Shown: positions 16,434 to 26,118 of the stretch, one piece after another
Layout: each line of letters opens with the position of its first letter
Position numbering within the stretch: the stretch's first letter is position 1
Assembly (NCBI GenBank): GCA_030123525.1
Contig: CP126125.1
Coordinates: 2,852,001-2,916,000 of the forward strand
DNA from: ELB16-189 sp018266435
GTDB lineage: Bacteria; Bacteroidota; Bacteroidia; Cytophagales; Cyclobacteriaceae
DNA length: 64,000 nt
Reading direction: 5' to 3'
Notes under the pieces: generated by a model
The model's input: the letters and a program-made list of their open reading frames with translations, nothing else
Told to the model about the DNA's origin: nothing
Databases searched by the model: none
Position numbers and translations under genes: made by a program

Positions 16434-17557
16434 AAACAGCCTTAATTACAGGTATTACCGGACAAGACGGTGCATACTTAACCGAGTTTCTGCTTAGTAA
16501 AGGATATTTTGTGCATGGCATCAAACGCAGATCATCGTTGTTCAATACCGATCGCATTGATCACCTCTATCAAGATCCGCACGAAAAAAATTTAAAACTG
16601 AAACTGCATTATGGCGACTTGACGGATTCAACCAATTTGATCCGTATCATTCAAGAGACTCAACCCGATGAGATCTACAACTTAGCTGCTATGAGTCATG
16701 TGAAAGTAAGCTTTGATACACCCGAATATACCGCCAATGCCGATGGTATCGGAACCTTGCGCATACTGGAGGCCGTAAAAATGCTCGGCTTGGGCAAGAA
16801 GACAAAAATCTATCAGGCCTCTACTTCTGAATTGTATGGATTGGTGCAGGCGGTTCCGCAAAATGAAAAAACTCCTTTCTATCCACGTTCTCCTTATGCC
16901 GTGGCCAAGCTATACGCTTACTGGATCACTGTGAACTACCGCGAGGCTTACGGACTTTTTGCTTCCAATGGAATTTTATTCAACCACGAATCACCCCTGC
17001 GAGGCGAAACCTTTGTTACGCGCAAGATCACCCGCGCAGTGGCCAAGATCGCCTTGGGTCTGGATAAAAAATTATTTATAGGCAACCTCGATGCCCGCAG
17101 AGACTGGGGGCATGCCAAAGATTTTGTGGAAGCCATGTGGCTGATTCTTCAGCAGCCTGAACCCGATGATTTTGTCATTGCCACAGGCAAAACAACGTAT
17201 GTGCGCGATTTTATTAGACTTGCGTTTGCCGAAGTGGGGTTCACCCTCCGATTTGAAGGAAAAGGTAGCGATGAAGTAGGAATTCTTGAGTCGGTAGATC
17301 AGGATACGTATCCTCACGTAAACCCCACAGTAAAACCGGGCGACACACTGGTGGCTATCGACAAATCCTATTTCCGGCCAACCGAAGTTGATTTGCTCAT
17401 TGGTGATGCTACCAAGGCCAGAACGAAATTAAACTGGCAGCCCAAGTATGACCTCAATAAGCTGGTGCACGAAATGGTGCAGTCCGATGTAAAACTTTTT
17501 CAGCGTGACATTGACTTGTTGAATAAAGGACACAAAATCGTCAGAGCAGCCGAATAA
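16430..17557 (+). CDS. gmd: GDP-mannose 4,6-dehydratase
   Basis: Converts GDP-D-mannose to GDP-4-keto-6-deoxy-D-mannose, the substrate of Fcl. It has 375 residues. The NADP-binding motif GITGQDG is at residues 8-14. Other blocks are GIKRRSSLFNTDRIDHLY, the catalytic Thr/Ser-Glu in STSELYG, Tyr-x3-Lys in SPYAVAKLYAYW, and LFNHESPLRGETFVTRKIT, all typical of Gmd. The ATG overlaps the fcl stop. Confidence 0.96.
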   Translation: MKTALITGITGQDGAYLTEFLLSKGYFVHGIKRRSSLFNTDRIDHLYQDPHEKNLKLKLHYGDLTDSTNLIRIIQETQPDEIYNLAAMSHVKVSFDTPEYTANADGIGTLRILEAVKMLGLGKKTKIYQASTSELYGLVQAVPQNEKTPFYPRSPYAVAKLYAYWITVNYREAYGLFASNGILFNHESPLRGETFVTRKITRAVAKIALGLDKKLFIGNLDARRDWGHAKDFVEAMWLILQQPEPDDFVIATGKTTYVRDFIRLAFAEVGFTLRFEGKGSDEVGILESVDQDTYPHVNPTVKPGDTLVAIDKSYFRPTEVDLLIGDATKARTKLNWQPKYDLNKLVHEMVQSDVKLFQRDIDLLNKGHKIVRAAE

Positions 17558-17567
17558 CTCCATTTTC

Positions 17568-19349
17568 ATGTGCAGACTTGCAGGAATTGCCGAACATCCT
17601 TCACCCATGAGGAAAGAAGCCATTCATGCTATGCTCACGTTACTGGCCCATGGCGGCCCGGATGATGAAGGTGTTTTTGAAGACGACTGCATAGCGCTTG
17701 GTCACCGCAGGCTCTCCATCATCGATTTATCGCCAGCAGGCCATCAACCAATGGTTTCATCTGATGGAAACCTGGTTATCACCTTCAACGGTGAAATCTA
17801 CAATTACCAAACCCTGCGAAAAGAACTTGAGTCATCCGGAAAAAAATTTATTTCCCAAACCGACACCGAAGTTATTCTGCAAGCGTATCTTGAGTGGGGC
17901 ACCAGATGCTTCGACCGTTTCGAAGGAATTTTTGCGTTGGCCCTATACGACCGGAGGCAAGCTAAACTGCTTTTAGTGAGAGATCACGTGGGCGTAAAGC
18001 CATTGTATTATTCGTTGCGCAACAACCGACTTGTTTTTTCTTCCGAAGTGCGTGCCTTCAAGGCCGTTGATCACGCGTGGCCTGAAAACAAAAACTGGCG
18101 CGTACTCTTTCTCGCATTTGGATCACTGCCCCAACCGGCCACCACTTTGCAGGAAGTGTATGAGATGGAACCCGGCTCGTGGCTGGAAGTCAACCTCAAA
18201 AATCTTTCTGTGGTTCATCACCGCTATCACTCATTTGCCCAAAACAATTTCCCAACTGAAAAAGGAAGTGAACTGGAAATAATCAAAACAGGAGTGATCG
18301 AAGCAGTGAAAAAAAACTTGATTGCCGATGCGCCACTGGGTGTTTTTTTGAGCGGTGGTATTGACTCCAGCCTGCTTACACTTTTGGCCGACCAGTTTAA
18401 GGATGAAGTAAAAAGTATTTCCATCAATTTTGATGATGCTCAATACGATGAGCAACAGTATCAAAAAATGGTCTTGCAACGCACCAAAAATGTGAATCAC
18501 TTGGCGCACCGGGTTACTTCGCACATGTTTTGGGATTCGCTGCCCGACATCTGGCAGGCCATGGATCAGCCTTCGAACGATGGGGTAAACCTGTACTTCG
18601 TTTCGCAGTTGGCGCACCGTGATGGACTGAAGGCAGTATTATCGGGCCTGGGTGCTGATGAAGTTTTTGGTGGCTATGTTTCCTTTGAGCGGATTAAGGC
18701 AGTGAAATACCTGCGTTCTATTTTGCCTTTCAAAAAATCAATGGCCAATGTACTCAGTTTGTACAACGAATCGTTCAAGCGGTTAGTCTTTTTGGATATT
18801 GAAGGGCCGATTGGCGACTATCTTTTTTTGCGAGGCATCCACACACCCGATGTGATTGCCTCACTACTCGATGCTGAAGAAAAACAAGTGACGTCCATTT
18901 TACGCGAAGTACCTTTTGATAGTCCGGATAATATCAGTGACAAGGAATACGTTTCCATGCTGGAGTTAAAAATCTACATGACCAACCAGTTGCTGAAAGA
19001 CACGGATGTAATGGGTATGTGGCACGGCCTGGAGGTGCGTGTACCATTTCTCGACATTGAACTGCTGCGTAAATTCTATTCCATTCCTGTTGAAAAAAGA
19101 TACCCGCACCCCGGCACTAAACAATTGCTAACCAATGCGCTGCCCGGCATCCTGCCCGATGAAATTGTTACCCGGCCTAAGAAGGGATTTACTTTTCCAT
19201 TATCGGTCTGGATGAAAGAAGATATCGCGCGGCTGAAGAGCCAGGTCAGAATGAACAACCCGAGTCAAACCATACTGAATAATTTTATGCGGGGCAAAAT
19301 CCATTGGAGCAAATGCTGGAGTTTAGCTGTGCTGAACCAGTTTCGTTGA
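17568..19349 (+). CDS. asnB: Asparagine synthase (glutamine-hydrolysing)-like amidotransferase
   Basis: A 593-residue AsnB-family protein. The N-terminal glutaminase has Cys2 as nucleophile (MCRLAGIAE), GHRRLSIIDLSPAGHQPM and the NGEIYN block. The C-terminal ATP-pyrophosphatase domain has SGGIDSS at about 262-268, GLGADEVFGGY and the late EVRVPFLD block. In general metabolism it makes asparagine from aspartate and glutamine. Members inside polysaccharide clusters often amidate sugar carboxylates instead, and the location 10 bp after gmd makes that possible. The substrate cannot be read from the sequence. Confidence 0.85.
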   Translation: MCRLAGIAEHPSPMRKEAIHAMLTLLAHGGPDDEGVFEDDCIALGHRRLSIIDLSPAGHQPMVSSDGNLVITFNGEIYNYQTLRKELESSGKKFISQTDTEVILQAYLEWGTRCFDRFEGIFALALYDRRQAKLLLVRDHVGVKPLYYSLRNNRLVFSSEVRAFKAVDHAWPENKNWRVLFLAFGSLPQPATTLQEVYEMEPGSWLEVNLKNLSVVHHRYHSFAQNNFPTEKGSELEIIKTGVIEAVKKNLIADAPLGVFLSGGIDSSLLTLLADQFKDEVKSISINFDDAQYDEQQYQKMVLQRTKNVNHLAHRVTSHMFWDSLPDIWQAMDQPSNDGVNLYFVSQLAHRDGLKAVLSGLGADEVFGGYVSFERIKAVKYLRSILPFKKSMANVLSLYNESFKRLVFLDIEGPIGDYLFLRGIHTPDVIASLLDAEEKQVTSILREVPFDSPDNISDKEYVSMLELKIYMTNQLLKDTDVMGMWHGLEVRVPFLDIELLRKFYSIPVEKRYPHPGTKQLLTNALPGILPDEIVTRPKKGFTFPLSVWMKEDIARLKSQVRMNNPSQTILNNFMRGKIHWSKCWSLAVLNQFR

Positions 19350-19350
19350 T

Positions 19351-19358
19351 TACCTTTG
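19351..19358 (+). promoter_or_regulatory. Candidate internal -7 element (TACCTTTG) before wzm
   Basis: Perfect TAnnTTTG match in the 21-bp gap after asnB, ending 12 nt before the wzm ATG. The -33 region is weak. It could give the ABC exporter genes their own transcript with a very short leader. Confidence 0.4.
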
Positions 19359-19370
19359 CCGCGATAAAAA

Positions 19371-20192
19371 ATGAAATCAGACAGAATTATTATTGAGGCC
19401 GGACGCACAGAAAAAAATTACTGGCGCGACCTTTGGCATTTTCGCGAACTATTTTACATCCTATCGTGGCGCGATATAAAAGTGCGCTACAAACAAACCG
19501 TGATTGGCGCTGCGTGGAGTATTGTAAGGCCATTGCTCACCACTATAATTTTTACCATTGTTTTTAGCAGAGTTGCTAAGTTGGGGTCCCCACCGGGTGT
19601 TCCGTATGCCATCCTGGTGTTTTGCGGTATGTTGCCATGGCAGTTTTTTGCAAACGCTATGTCTGAAGCAAGCAACAGTTTGATCGGTAATTCAAACCTG
19701 GTTTCAAAAATTTATTTTCCAAGAATGATTATCCCCGCCAGTTCAATCATTACCAGCTTAGTTGATTTTGGAATTTCATTTTTACTTTTAGTTGGTATGA
19801 TGGTACTCTATCAGTATGTACCAGATGTAAAAATTATTTTCTTACCACTTTTCGTTCTACTTGTTTTTTTTGCTGCTTTTGGGGTAGGATTATACTTAAC
19901 CGCATTAAATGTTAAGTACAGAGATTTTCGTTACATCATTCCTTTTATAGTTCAGTTTGGAATGTACGTTACACCCGTAGGATTCAGCAGCGAGGTTATT
20001 CCTTCAAAATGGCGGTTACTGTATTCAATCAACCCAATGGTTGGTGTGGTTGACGGCTTTCGTTGGTGTATCCTTGGGCAACCGCTGTACCTGCCCGGAT
20101 TCATCGTCTCCTTTGCAGTTATTTCTGTATTTCTATTCTTAGGGATAAACTATTTTAGAAAAACGGAAAAAAGTTTTGCTGATAATATTTAG
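19371..20192 (+). CDS. wzm: Polysaccharide ABC exporter permease, Wzm-like
   Basis: A 273-residue integral membrane protein of the ABC-2 polysaccharide/polyol-phosphate exporter family. The cytoplasmic N-terminal motif LSWRDIKVRYKQTVIGAAWS is diagnostic, followed by about six helices and a conserved YFPRMIIPASS loop. With the adjacent Wzt-like ATPase (3 bp downstream) it would move a lipid-linked glycan across the inner membrane. Confidence 0.92.
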   Translation: MKSDRIIIEAGRTEKNYWRDLWHFRELFYILSWRDIKVRYKQTVIGAAWSIVRPLLTTIIFTIVFSRVAKLGSPPGVPYAILVFCGMLPWQFFANAMSEASNSLIGNSNLVSKIYFPRMIIPASSIITSLVDFGISFLLLVGMMVLYQYVPDVKIIFLPLFVLLVFFAAFGVGLYLTALNVKYRDFRYIIPFIVQFGMYVTPVGFSSEVIPSKWRLLYSINPMVGVVDGFRWCILGQPLYLPGFIVSFAVISVFLFLGINYFRKTEKSFADNI

Positions 20193-20195
20193 TTT

Positions 20196-21434
20196 ATGTC
20201 TGATTCAATTATAAAAGTTGAGAACCTATCAAAAAAGTTCGTCATTAGACATGAACAACGCGAGCGCTACACCTCTTTGCGCGATGTAATGGCCAATAAC
20301 GTGAAATCGCTCTTTTCGAAGAGAGAGAAAAAAACTACACAAGAAGAGTTTTGGGCTTTAAAGGATCTTAATTTCGAAATTAAGCAAGGCGACCGGGTAG
20401 GTATTATTGGACGCAACGGTGCAGGTAAAAGCACTTTATTGAAGGTGCTGAGCCGCATTGTAGAGCCGACTACCGGCAGAGTTGAACTTAATGGAAGGGT
20501 ATCTTCTCTGTTAGAAGTGGGCACGGGCTTTCATCCCGAACTAACAGGAAGAGAAAACATTTTTCTCAACGGGGCAATACTTGGTATGAGCCGGGCAGAG
20601 ATAAGAAGTAAGTTTGATGAGATTGTTGCCTTTGCCGAAGTGGAAAAATTTCTCGATACACCCGTGAAGCGGTACAGCAGCGGCATGTATGTACGTTTAG
20701 CGTTTGCGGTGGCCGCACATCTTGAGCCTGAAATACTGATTGTGGACGAAGTGCTGGCCGTTGGCGATGCCCAATTTCAAAAAAAATGCCTCGGCAAAAT
20801 GGAAGACGTGAGCAAGAATGAAGGCAGGACGGTGTTGTTTGTGAGTCATCAGATGGATGCAATAGAAATGCTCACTCAAAAATGCATTTACCTGCAAAAT
20901 GGCAAGATGCTGCTATTTGATCATACAAAAAGTACTATTGACTCTTATACTAAAACAAGCGTTTCAGATTTTGATATTACTAAGGAGACAGACCGATCGG
21001 GCACGGGCAAGGCACGTATAATAAGCCTGGATGTATATAATAAGAATAGAGAACGTGTTACCACAATCAGACAGGGGCAGGTATTCGAAGTAGTTGTGGG
21101 GGTTGAGTGTAAAAGTGAATTGGTTTTTGACATAAGTTTTGTGCTGGAGGATTATAAAGGAGGAGCAATTTTTTGTACACATTTTTCGGACTCACTTGAG
21201 CCTATTAGCAAACTTGGAAATGCCGAGTTTCAATTTCTGGTGGATGTTCCTTATCTAAGACAAGGGGAATACAATTTTTCAATGGCATTATTTAGGCCAG
21301 ATAAGACGGAATTTTATGACGTACTTCTGCATAAGCGCATTATTACAGTAGACGGTATTGATGATCAGGGTATGTTTCCTACAGATAATCGCTGGGGAAA
21401 TTTATTTTTTCCTATCAAATGGCGGGTCAATTGA
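20196..21434 (+). CDS. wzt: Polysaccharide ABC exporter ATPase, Wzt-like, with C-terminal substrate domain
   Basis: A 412-residue ABC ATPase. Walker A GRNGAGKST is at residues 72-80, the signature motif is YSSGMYVRLAFAVA, Walker B is ILIVDEVLAVGD, and the switch His is in FVSHQM. The ~150-residue C-terminal extension (about 262-412) is a Wzt_C-type beta-sandwich. In O9a-type systems this domain reads the modified non-reducing end of the finished glycan. That implies a capped chain here; the carbamoyl-, methyl- and acyltransferases in the locus are possible capping enzymes. A 130-bp A/T-rich gap follows. Confidence 0.92.
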   Translation: MSDSIIKVENLSKKFVIRHEQRERYTSLRDVMANNVKSLFSKREKKTTQEEFWALKDLNFEIKQGDRVGIIGRNGAGKSTLLKVLSRIVEPTTGRVELNGRVSSLLEVGTGFHPELTGRENIFLNGAILGMSRAEIRSKFDEIVAFAEVEKFLDTPVKRYSSGMYVRLAFAVAAHLEPEILIVDEVLAVGDAQFQKKCLGKMEDVSKNEGRTVLFVSHQMDAIEMLTQKCIYLQNGKMLLFDHTKSTIDSYTKTSVSDFDITKETDRSGTGKARIISLDVYNKNRERVTTIRQGQVFEVVVGVECKSELVFDISFVLEDYKGGAIFCTHFSDSLEPISKLGNAEFQFLVDVPYLRQGEYNFSMALFRPDKTEFYDVLLHKRIITVDGIDDQGMFPTDNRWGNLFFPIKWRVN

Positions 21435-21564
21435 TTTTTATTTTATAATGCTTTTCTGATGCTATACGTTGCCTTTTGTTTCTTTATACAATGATACCAG
21501 AGACACAACCTATAAAAATTATAACGTCAGCAAATGATTAATTAAAAAATGACTTTTTATTACA
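21435..21564. other. A/T-rich intergenic gap in the polysaccharide locus
   Basis: A 130-bp gap between wzt and the next gene. No ORF, repeat or convincing promoter match was found. Base composition changes here to visibly A/T-richer DNA that continues through the next three genes. Confidence 0.4.
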
Positions 21565-22515
21565 ATGACAAAAATTAAATCATGGATTGTCCGTTTAATG
21601 GGCATTAACAAAATAGCCAATATTATTTATAAAATGATATTGGCTAGAGAAAATGATTTAAAAAGTCCAAAAGTTAACTTAGGGCAAATACAATCATTAC
21701 TAAACAATCAAAAAGATAAAATTGATAATTTATCTGAGGTTGAATTTCAGGTTTTTTCACAGTGGGGTGACGATGGAATCATTCAGTTTCTTGTAAATAA
21801 AATTCATTTTCCTAATAAAGTTTTTATCGAGTTTGGAGTGGAGAACTACAGAGAATCAAATACCCGTTTTCTGCTGATAAATAATAACTGGACAGGTTAT
21901 GTGATAGATGGATCCAAGGATAATATCGATTTTATTAAAAAAGATATTATTTCCTGGGCCTGCGAATTGCACAGTGAATGTGCTTTTATTACTAAGGAAA
22001 ATATTAATGAGCTTATACGAAAAGTAAATTTTGATCGTGAAATTGGTATTCTTAGCATTGATGTGGATGGCAATGATTATTGGATATGGGAGGCCATAAA
22101 TTCTGTTAATCCGGTTTTGATTATTGCTGAGTATAACAGTTTGTTTGGAAAAAATACATTATGGTCAGTACCCTATGATCCCCTGTTTGTGCGGGGGCAA
22201 AAACATTCCTCTTTGCTATATTATGGAGCATCATTGGGTGCACTTAATTTCATAGCCTCTAAAAAAGGCTACTCATTAATAGGATGTAATAGCAAAGGCA
22301 ATAATGCGTATTTTTTAAGAAATGATAAACTTGGTGGAATTTTTGAAAAAAAATCGGTAGAAGCAGCTTACGTTTTTTCTAAGTTTAGGGAGGCTAAGGT
22401 AGGTAATGACCGGCCATCAGGTAAAGAAAGGATAATACTGATTGAAGGTTTGAATGTTGTTAACGTTGATGACGGGAGTATGGTTAAGATTGATCGAAAT
22501 ATAATTCAGTATTAA
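21565..22515 (+). CDS. Uncharacterised protein with a methyltransferase-like (FkbM-related) core
   Basis: A 316-residue soluble protein. The central stretch KVFIEFGVENYRESNTRFLL, then NNWTGYVIDGSKDNIDFI, then GILSIDVDGNDYWIWEAI and PVLIIAEYNSLFG follows the strand order of FkbM-type SAM methyltransferases: a glycine-containing motif I, an acidic loop after strand 2, and a late acidic strand. However, the first motif is EFGVEN rather than DxGxNxG, so SAM binding is uncertain. Such proteins are frequent in polysaccharide loci and usually unannotated. Codon use is markedly A/T-rich compared with wzt, suggesting separate ancestry. Confidence 0.55.
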   Translation: MTKIKSWIVRLMGINKIANIIYKMILARENDLKSPKVNLGQIQSLLNNQKDKIDNLSEVEFQVFSQWGDDGIIQFLVNKIHFPNKVFIEFGVENYRESNTRFLLINNNWTGYVIDGSKDNIDFIKKDIISWACELHSECAFITKENINELIRKVNFDREIGILSIDVDGNDYWIWEAINSVNPVLIIAEYNSLFGKNTLWSVPYDPLFVRGQKHSSLLYYGASLGALNFIASKKGYSLIGCNSKGNNAYFLRNDKLGGIFEKKSVEAAYVFSKFREAKVGNDRPSGKERIILIEGLNVVNVDDGSMVKIDRNIIQY

Positions 22516-22517
22516 AA

Positions 22518-23420
22518 TTGAAAATACTAATTCTCGGTTCAGAAGGCTTTATCGGAAGCCACTGTGCAACTCAGTTGTTGGCTCATGGCTTTGAAGTAAC
22601 GGGCTGTGATTTATATGAAACCTCAAAAGGGTTAGGGTATGCTTACCACAAAGTCTCACGTCTTTCTCCACAATGGGACGAAGTTTTTTCTAGCAATACA
22701 TTTGATGTGTGCATCAATGCCGCAGGAAGCGGCAACGTGCCTTACTCCATGCAGCACCCGCTTATTGATTTTGAATCGAATACATTAGATGTACTCCGGG
22801 TGCTGGATGCCATACGCAGGTATTGCCCCAGGTGCAGGTATCTTCACATCTCAAGTGCAGCTGTGTATGGTAACCCGGATCAACTTCCTGTGAATGAACA
22901 AGCGCCTACACGCCCGCTCTCTGCTTACGGTTGGCATAAATTAATGTCTGAGCATGTATGCGCTGAGTATCATCAGGTGTATAAAATCAATACAACTGTG
23001 ATTCGGCCTTTTTCTGTTTATGGAGCAGGCCTAAAGAAGCAATTGTTATGGGATATCTGCCAAAAGATAAAAAACACTTCTGCAACTGATATCATGTTGT
23101 TTGGTACAGGAGAAGAGTCAAGAGATTTTATTTACATAGATGATTTAATACAATTGATTCGTATAATTATTGAATCAGATAATTTTCAGGGTAATGTTTA
23201 CAATGCGGCATCCGGGGTTGAGACAAAAATTAAAAAAATAGCTGAGATCATTCACGGTTATTTCCCTTCAAAAAAAATCAGCTTCTCAGGCCAAGTTAGA
23301 ATAGGAGACCCGATTAATTGGAGGGCTGATATATCTAAAGTGACAAACATGGGGTTTAACTGCAAGGTGTTCATTCAATCTGGTATCGAAAAGTATATCA
23401 ATTGGTTCAATCACCAATAA
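22518..23420 (+). CDS. NAD-dependent sugar-nucleotide epimerase/dehydratase (extended SDR)
   Basis: A 300-residue extended short-chain dehydrogenase that starts at TTG two bases after the preceding stop. The NAD-binding motif is GSEGFIGSH near the N-terminus, the catalytic Ser lies in ISSAAVYGNP, and YGWHK provides the Tyr-x3-Lys pair. DFIYIDDLIQLI is the usual late SDR block. It acts on a nucleotide-linked hexose, but which one (4-epimerase, 4,6-dehydratase or reductase) cannot be told. The stop directly abuts the next ATG. Confidence 0.85.
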   Translation: MKILILGSEGFIGSHCATQLLAHGFEVTGCDLYETSKGLGYAYHKVSRLSPQWDEVFSSNTFDVCINAAGSGNVPYSMQHPLIDFESNTLDVLRVLDAIRRYCPRCRYLHISSAAVYGNPDQLPVNEQAPTRPLSAYGWHKLMSEHVCAEYHQVYKINTTVIRPFSVYGAGLKKQLLWDICQKIKNTSATDIMLFGTGEESRDFIYIDDLIQLIRIIIESDNFQGNVYNAASGVETKIKKIAEIIHGYFPSKKISFSGQVRIGDPINWRADISKVTNMGFNCKVFIQSGIEKYINWFNHQ

Positions 23421-24596
23421 ATGAAAGATACTACTGCCGAAATAGTTTTTACACTTCCTGCCGCAATGGGCGGGGTAGCTAGTTTTAATTTTAACCTGAT
23501 TAATACGGCTTCACTTAAAGGCACCATAACTACAAGAGTCATTCTTATAAAGGCCAAAGAAGACACTCGCCCGGTCTTTACCGATCAATTTGATGTCGAT
23601 GATTTTTTTGTTTTTGAGTATTCGTACCAAGAAAACCAATATTTTGTTTGTAAACGGCTGGAAAAATTAATTGGTAAAAAAAAAGGAGCTGTTGTGTGCG
23701 ACAATGCGCTAACAATACAATGCTGTAAATTATTTAATAACCCCAAAACATTGTTTCACCTCATACACGATTATTTCTATGTAAAGCAAAATGTATTTTT
23801 TGATCGTGCTATTGATGTAGCTGTAGCTCATTCTTCATTTTTTAGTGATAGTGTTTTTGCAGCCAGCCCAACAAGTTTTGCCAATCGCATTTTTTACATA
23901 CCCTATGGGGTAAAGCAGCATCAGCAAATGCCTGTAAAAGAGAGCGGGCAACCGTTGAAATTATTTTTTTTAGGCAGACTTGATCATGGAAAAGGTGTAG
24001 AGAAATTGATTGACATAGAAAATAAGTTAAAAGCGAAAGCGATTGATGTTGAGTGGACAGTTATCGGTATGGGGAAATTGGAATCTGAAATTAAACAGCA
24101 ATGGAATGGTAAAACGAATGTGAGCTTTGAAAAGCCTCAAAGCTCGGTAGATGTTTATAATGTATTACTTAAACAGGATGTTTTTGTTTTTCCCACAGAA
24201 TTTGAAGGCACACCAGTGTCTATAATGGAAGCATTGTCAAATGCGAATGTGGTAATTGTGTCTGATTTGCCAGGCGGGATCAGAGATATGGTAACCACAG
24301 ACGTAGGCTATAGGGTAAGTATAAATAATACAATAGATTTTGCAAATCAACTTGAGTTACTGCATAAGGATAGAGCCTTACTTAAAACATTGCAAGAAAA
24401 CGCATGGCAAAAAGCAGTCAACAATTTTAACGCAGAAAAAAATTCAGATAAATACTTTGAGTTATTTTTAAGGTTCGATGAGTTTAAAAGAAAAAATACT
24501 TCTCCCTCAAAGATCAGGCTCAATTACTTAGATAAGCCCTACTTTCCTAATGTTATGGTTAAGTTGATCAGAAAAATACTATCAAAAAAAATATAA
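23421..24596 (+). CDS. Glycosyltransferase, GT4 family
   Basis: A 391-residue GT-B fold glycosyltransferase. The N-terminal domain starts with LPAAMGGVASFNFNLI. The C-terminal nucleotide-sugar domain has FFLGRLDHGKGVEKLI and FVFPTEFEGTPVSIMEALS, the retaining E-x7-E motif. It acts at the cytoplasmic face on lipid-linked glycan. Donor and acceptor unknown. It belongs to the A/T-rich block, and its start abuts the preceding epimerase. Confidence 0.85.
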   Translation: MKDTTAEIVFTLPAAMGGVASFNFNLINTASLKGTITTRVILIKAKEDTRPVFTDQFDVDDFFVFEYSYQENQYFVCKRLEKLIGKKKGAVVCDNALTIQCCKLFNNPKTLFHLIHDYFYVKQNVFFDRAIDVAVAHSSFFSDSVFAASPTSFANRIFYIPYGVKQHQQMPVKESGQPLKLFFLGRLDHGKGVEKLIDIENKLKAKAIDVEWTVIGMGKLESEIKQQWNGKTNVSFEKPQSSVDVYNVLLKQDVFVFPTEFEGTPVSIMEALSNANVVIVSDLPGGIRDMVTTDVGYRVSINNTIDFANQLELLHKDRALLKTLQENAWQKAVNNFNAEKNSDKYFELFLRFDEFKRKNTSPSKIRLNYLDKPYFPNVMVKLIRKILSKKI

Positions 24597-24630
24597 ACAC
24601 ATTTCTTTAAGAGATAGAACAATACTTAGA

Positions 24631-25476
24631 ATGATATCAACAACCGAAGCCCCGTTAGTGAGCGTATTGATGACCGCCTACAACCGCGAAAAATATATTA
24701 CCGAGGCCATTGAGAGTGTGCTCGCCTCCACCTATAAAAATTTTGAGCTGATTATTGTGGACGATGGTTCTCAAGACCAAACCGTAGCGATTGCCCGCAG
24801 CTACGAGCAAAAAGATCAGCGGGTAAAAGTATATGTCAATGAGCAAAACCTGGGCGACTACCCAAATAGAAATAAAGCAGCCGGTTATGCCAAAGGTAAA
24901 TACATTAAATACGTGGATGCCGATGATTACATCTACCCGCACGGGTTAGCTGTATTGGCAGAAACGATGGAGCGGTTTCCTGAGGCGGGCTGGGGATTAT
25001 GTTCTTTGCTGCAATACACAAAAAGACCGTACCCCTTTCAACTCACACCAAAAGAAGCCTATCACTACCACTACTTTGGCCCCGGGCTTTTTCATAAAGC
25101 CCCTTTGTCATCCATTATAAAAATGAGTGCATTTGAAAACGAAAACGGTTTTAAGAATGCCCGGATGGTTGGCGATTATGAAATGTGGCATCGCCTGGCA
25201 ATGCAATACCCGGTGGTGCTTATGCAAGACGGAGTCGTCTGGTACCGCGAGCATGACGAACAAGAAGTGGTTTTTCGCAGTCAGTTTGTGGAGGCTTATG
25301 AAGAAGTAAAATATAAGTATTTGCAAAACAGCAAATGTCCATTAGATAAAGAATTGGCTCATCAAATACTTCAAAAAGAGAAAAAAAGATTGAGGATGAG
25401 TTTGATAAAGTCTATTGTTAAACTTAACTACAAATCGATGCTTATGTATTTACGTCTTTTAGATCAAATAAAATGA
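24631..25476 (+). CDS. Glycosyltransferase, GT2 family
   Basis: A 281-residue GT-A glycosyltransferase. PLVSVLMTAYNREKYITEAI is the family opening, LIIVDDGSQDQT carries the nucleotide-binding Asp residues, and KYVDADDYIYP carries the metal-binding DxD. WYREHDEQEV is the late acceptor-region block. Its stop overlaps the next ATG by 4 bp. Linkage not predictable. Confidence 0.88.
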   Translation: MISTTEAPLVSVLMTAYNREKYITEAIESVLASTYKNFELIIVDDGSQDQTVAIARSYEQKDQRVKVYVNEQNLGDYPNRNKAAGYAKGKYIKYVDADDYIYPHGLAVLAETMERFPEAGWGLCSLLQYTKRPYPFQLTPKEAYHYHYFGPGLFHKAPLSSIIKMSAFENENGFKNARMVGDYEMWHRLAMQYPVVLMQDGVVWYREHDEQEVVFRSQFVEAYEEVKYKYLQNSKCPLDKELAHQILQKEKKRLRMSLIKSIVKLNYKSMLMYLRLLDQIK

Positions 25477-26117
25477 GCAAACTTAAATATATTTTATCGC
25501 ATCCCTTTATGGTAATTACTTCTCTCATCACTCGATTACCCTATTTTTCATTTGTGAGAGAAACCAATGACTATCAGTGCAGGATCAGTTTTGATTTTTG
25601 GTTTAAGCAAAAAGTATTGAACTGGGGAGGCAATAAAAAAGCTTATTGGCCGGTTCACTGGACAAGCAGAGTCTATGACATAGAAAATATCTTAGTAGGA
25701 GTTGACGCCTATCCTGGCATGATGACGGGATGCTATATTCAAGGGAAAGGAGGAATTAGAATAGGAGATTACACACAGATAGCGTCAAATGTTGTAATTG
25801 TGAGCGCCAACCATGATCCTTATGATAGCCGAAAACATATCTTGGCTGAAGTGCGAATAGGAAAATATTGCTGGATTGGCGCAGGTGCGAAGATTATGCC
25901 CGGTGTTGAACTTGGTGACTGGACTGTTGTTGGAGCAGGTGCAGTTGTAACTAAATCTTTTCCTGAAGGATATTGTATTATAGGTGGCGTGCCCGCTCAA
26001 AAGATAAAAATGTTAGAAAAAGAGAAGTGCTTTAGTTTTAAAAATAGAATTGAGTATAACGGCTATATTAGAGCGAGTAGTTTTGAACAGTACAGAAAAA
26101 AGAAATTAAAAATATAA
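25473..26117 (+). CDS. Left-handed beta-helix O-acetyltransferase
   Basis: A 214-residue acyltransferase of the LacA/CysE-like hexapeptide superfamily. It contains hexapeptide repeats (IRIGDYTQIASNVVIV, VRIGKYCWIGAGAKIMPGVELGDWTVVGAGAVV), the catalytic His in SANHDPYD, and the closing GGVPAQKIK. Proteins of this type acetylate sugars on lipid-linked or nucleotide-linked intermediates with acetyl-CoA. It overlaps the GT2 gene and directly precedes hisH. A role as the N-acetyltransferase of an amino-sugar pathway is possible, but the sequence looks more like colanic-acid type O-acetyltransferases. Confidence 0.82.
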   Translation: MSKLKYILSHPFMVITSLITRLPYFSFVRETNDYQCRISFDFWFKQKVLNWGGNKKAYWPVHWTSRVYDIENILVGVDAYPGMMTGCYIQGKGGIRIGDYTQIASNVVIVSANHDPYDSRKHILAEVRIGKYCWIGAGAKIMPGVELGDWTVVGAGAVVTKSFPEGYCIIGGVPAQKIKMLEKEKCFSFKNRIEYNGYIRASSFEQYRKKKLKI

Positions 26118-26118
26118 A

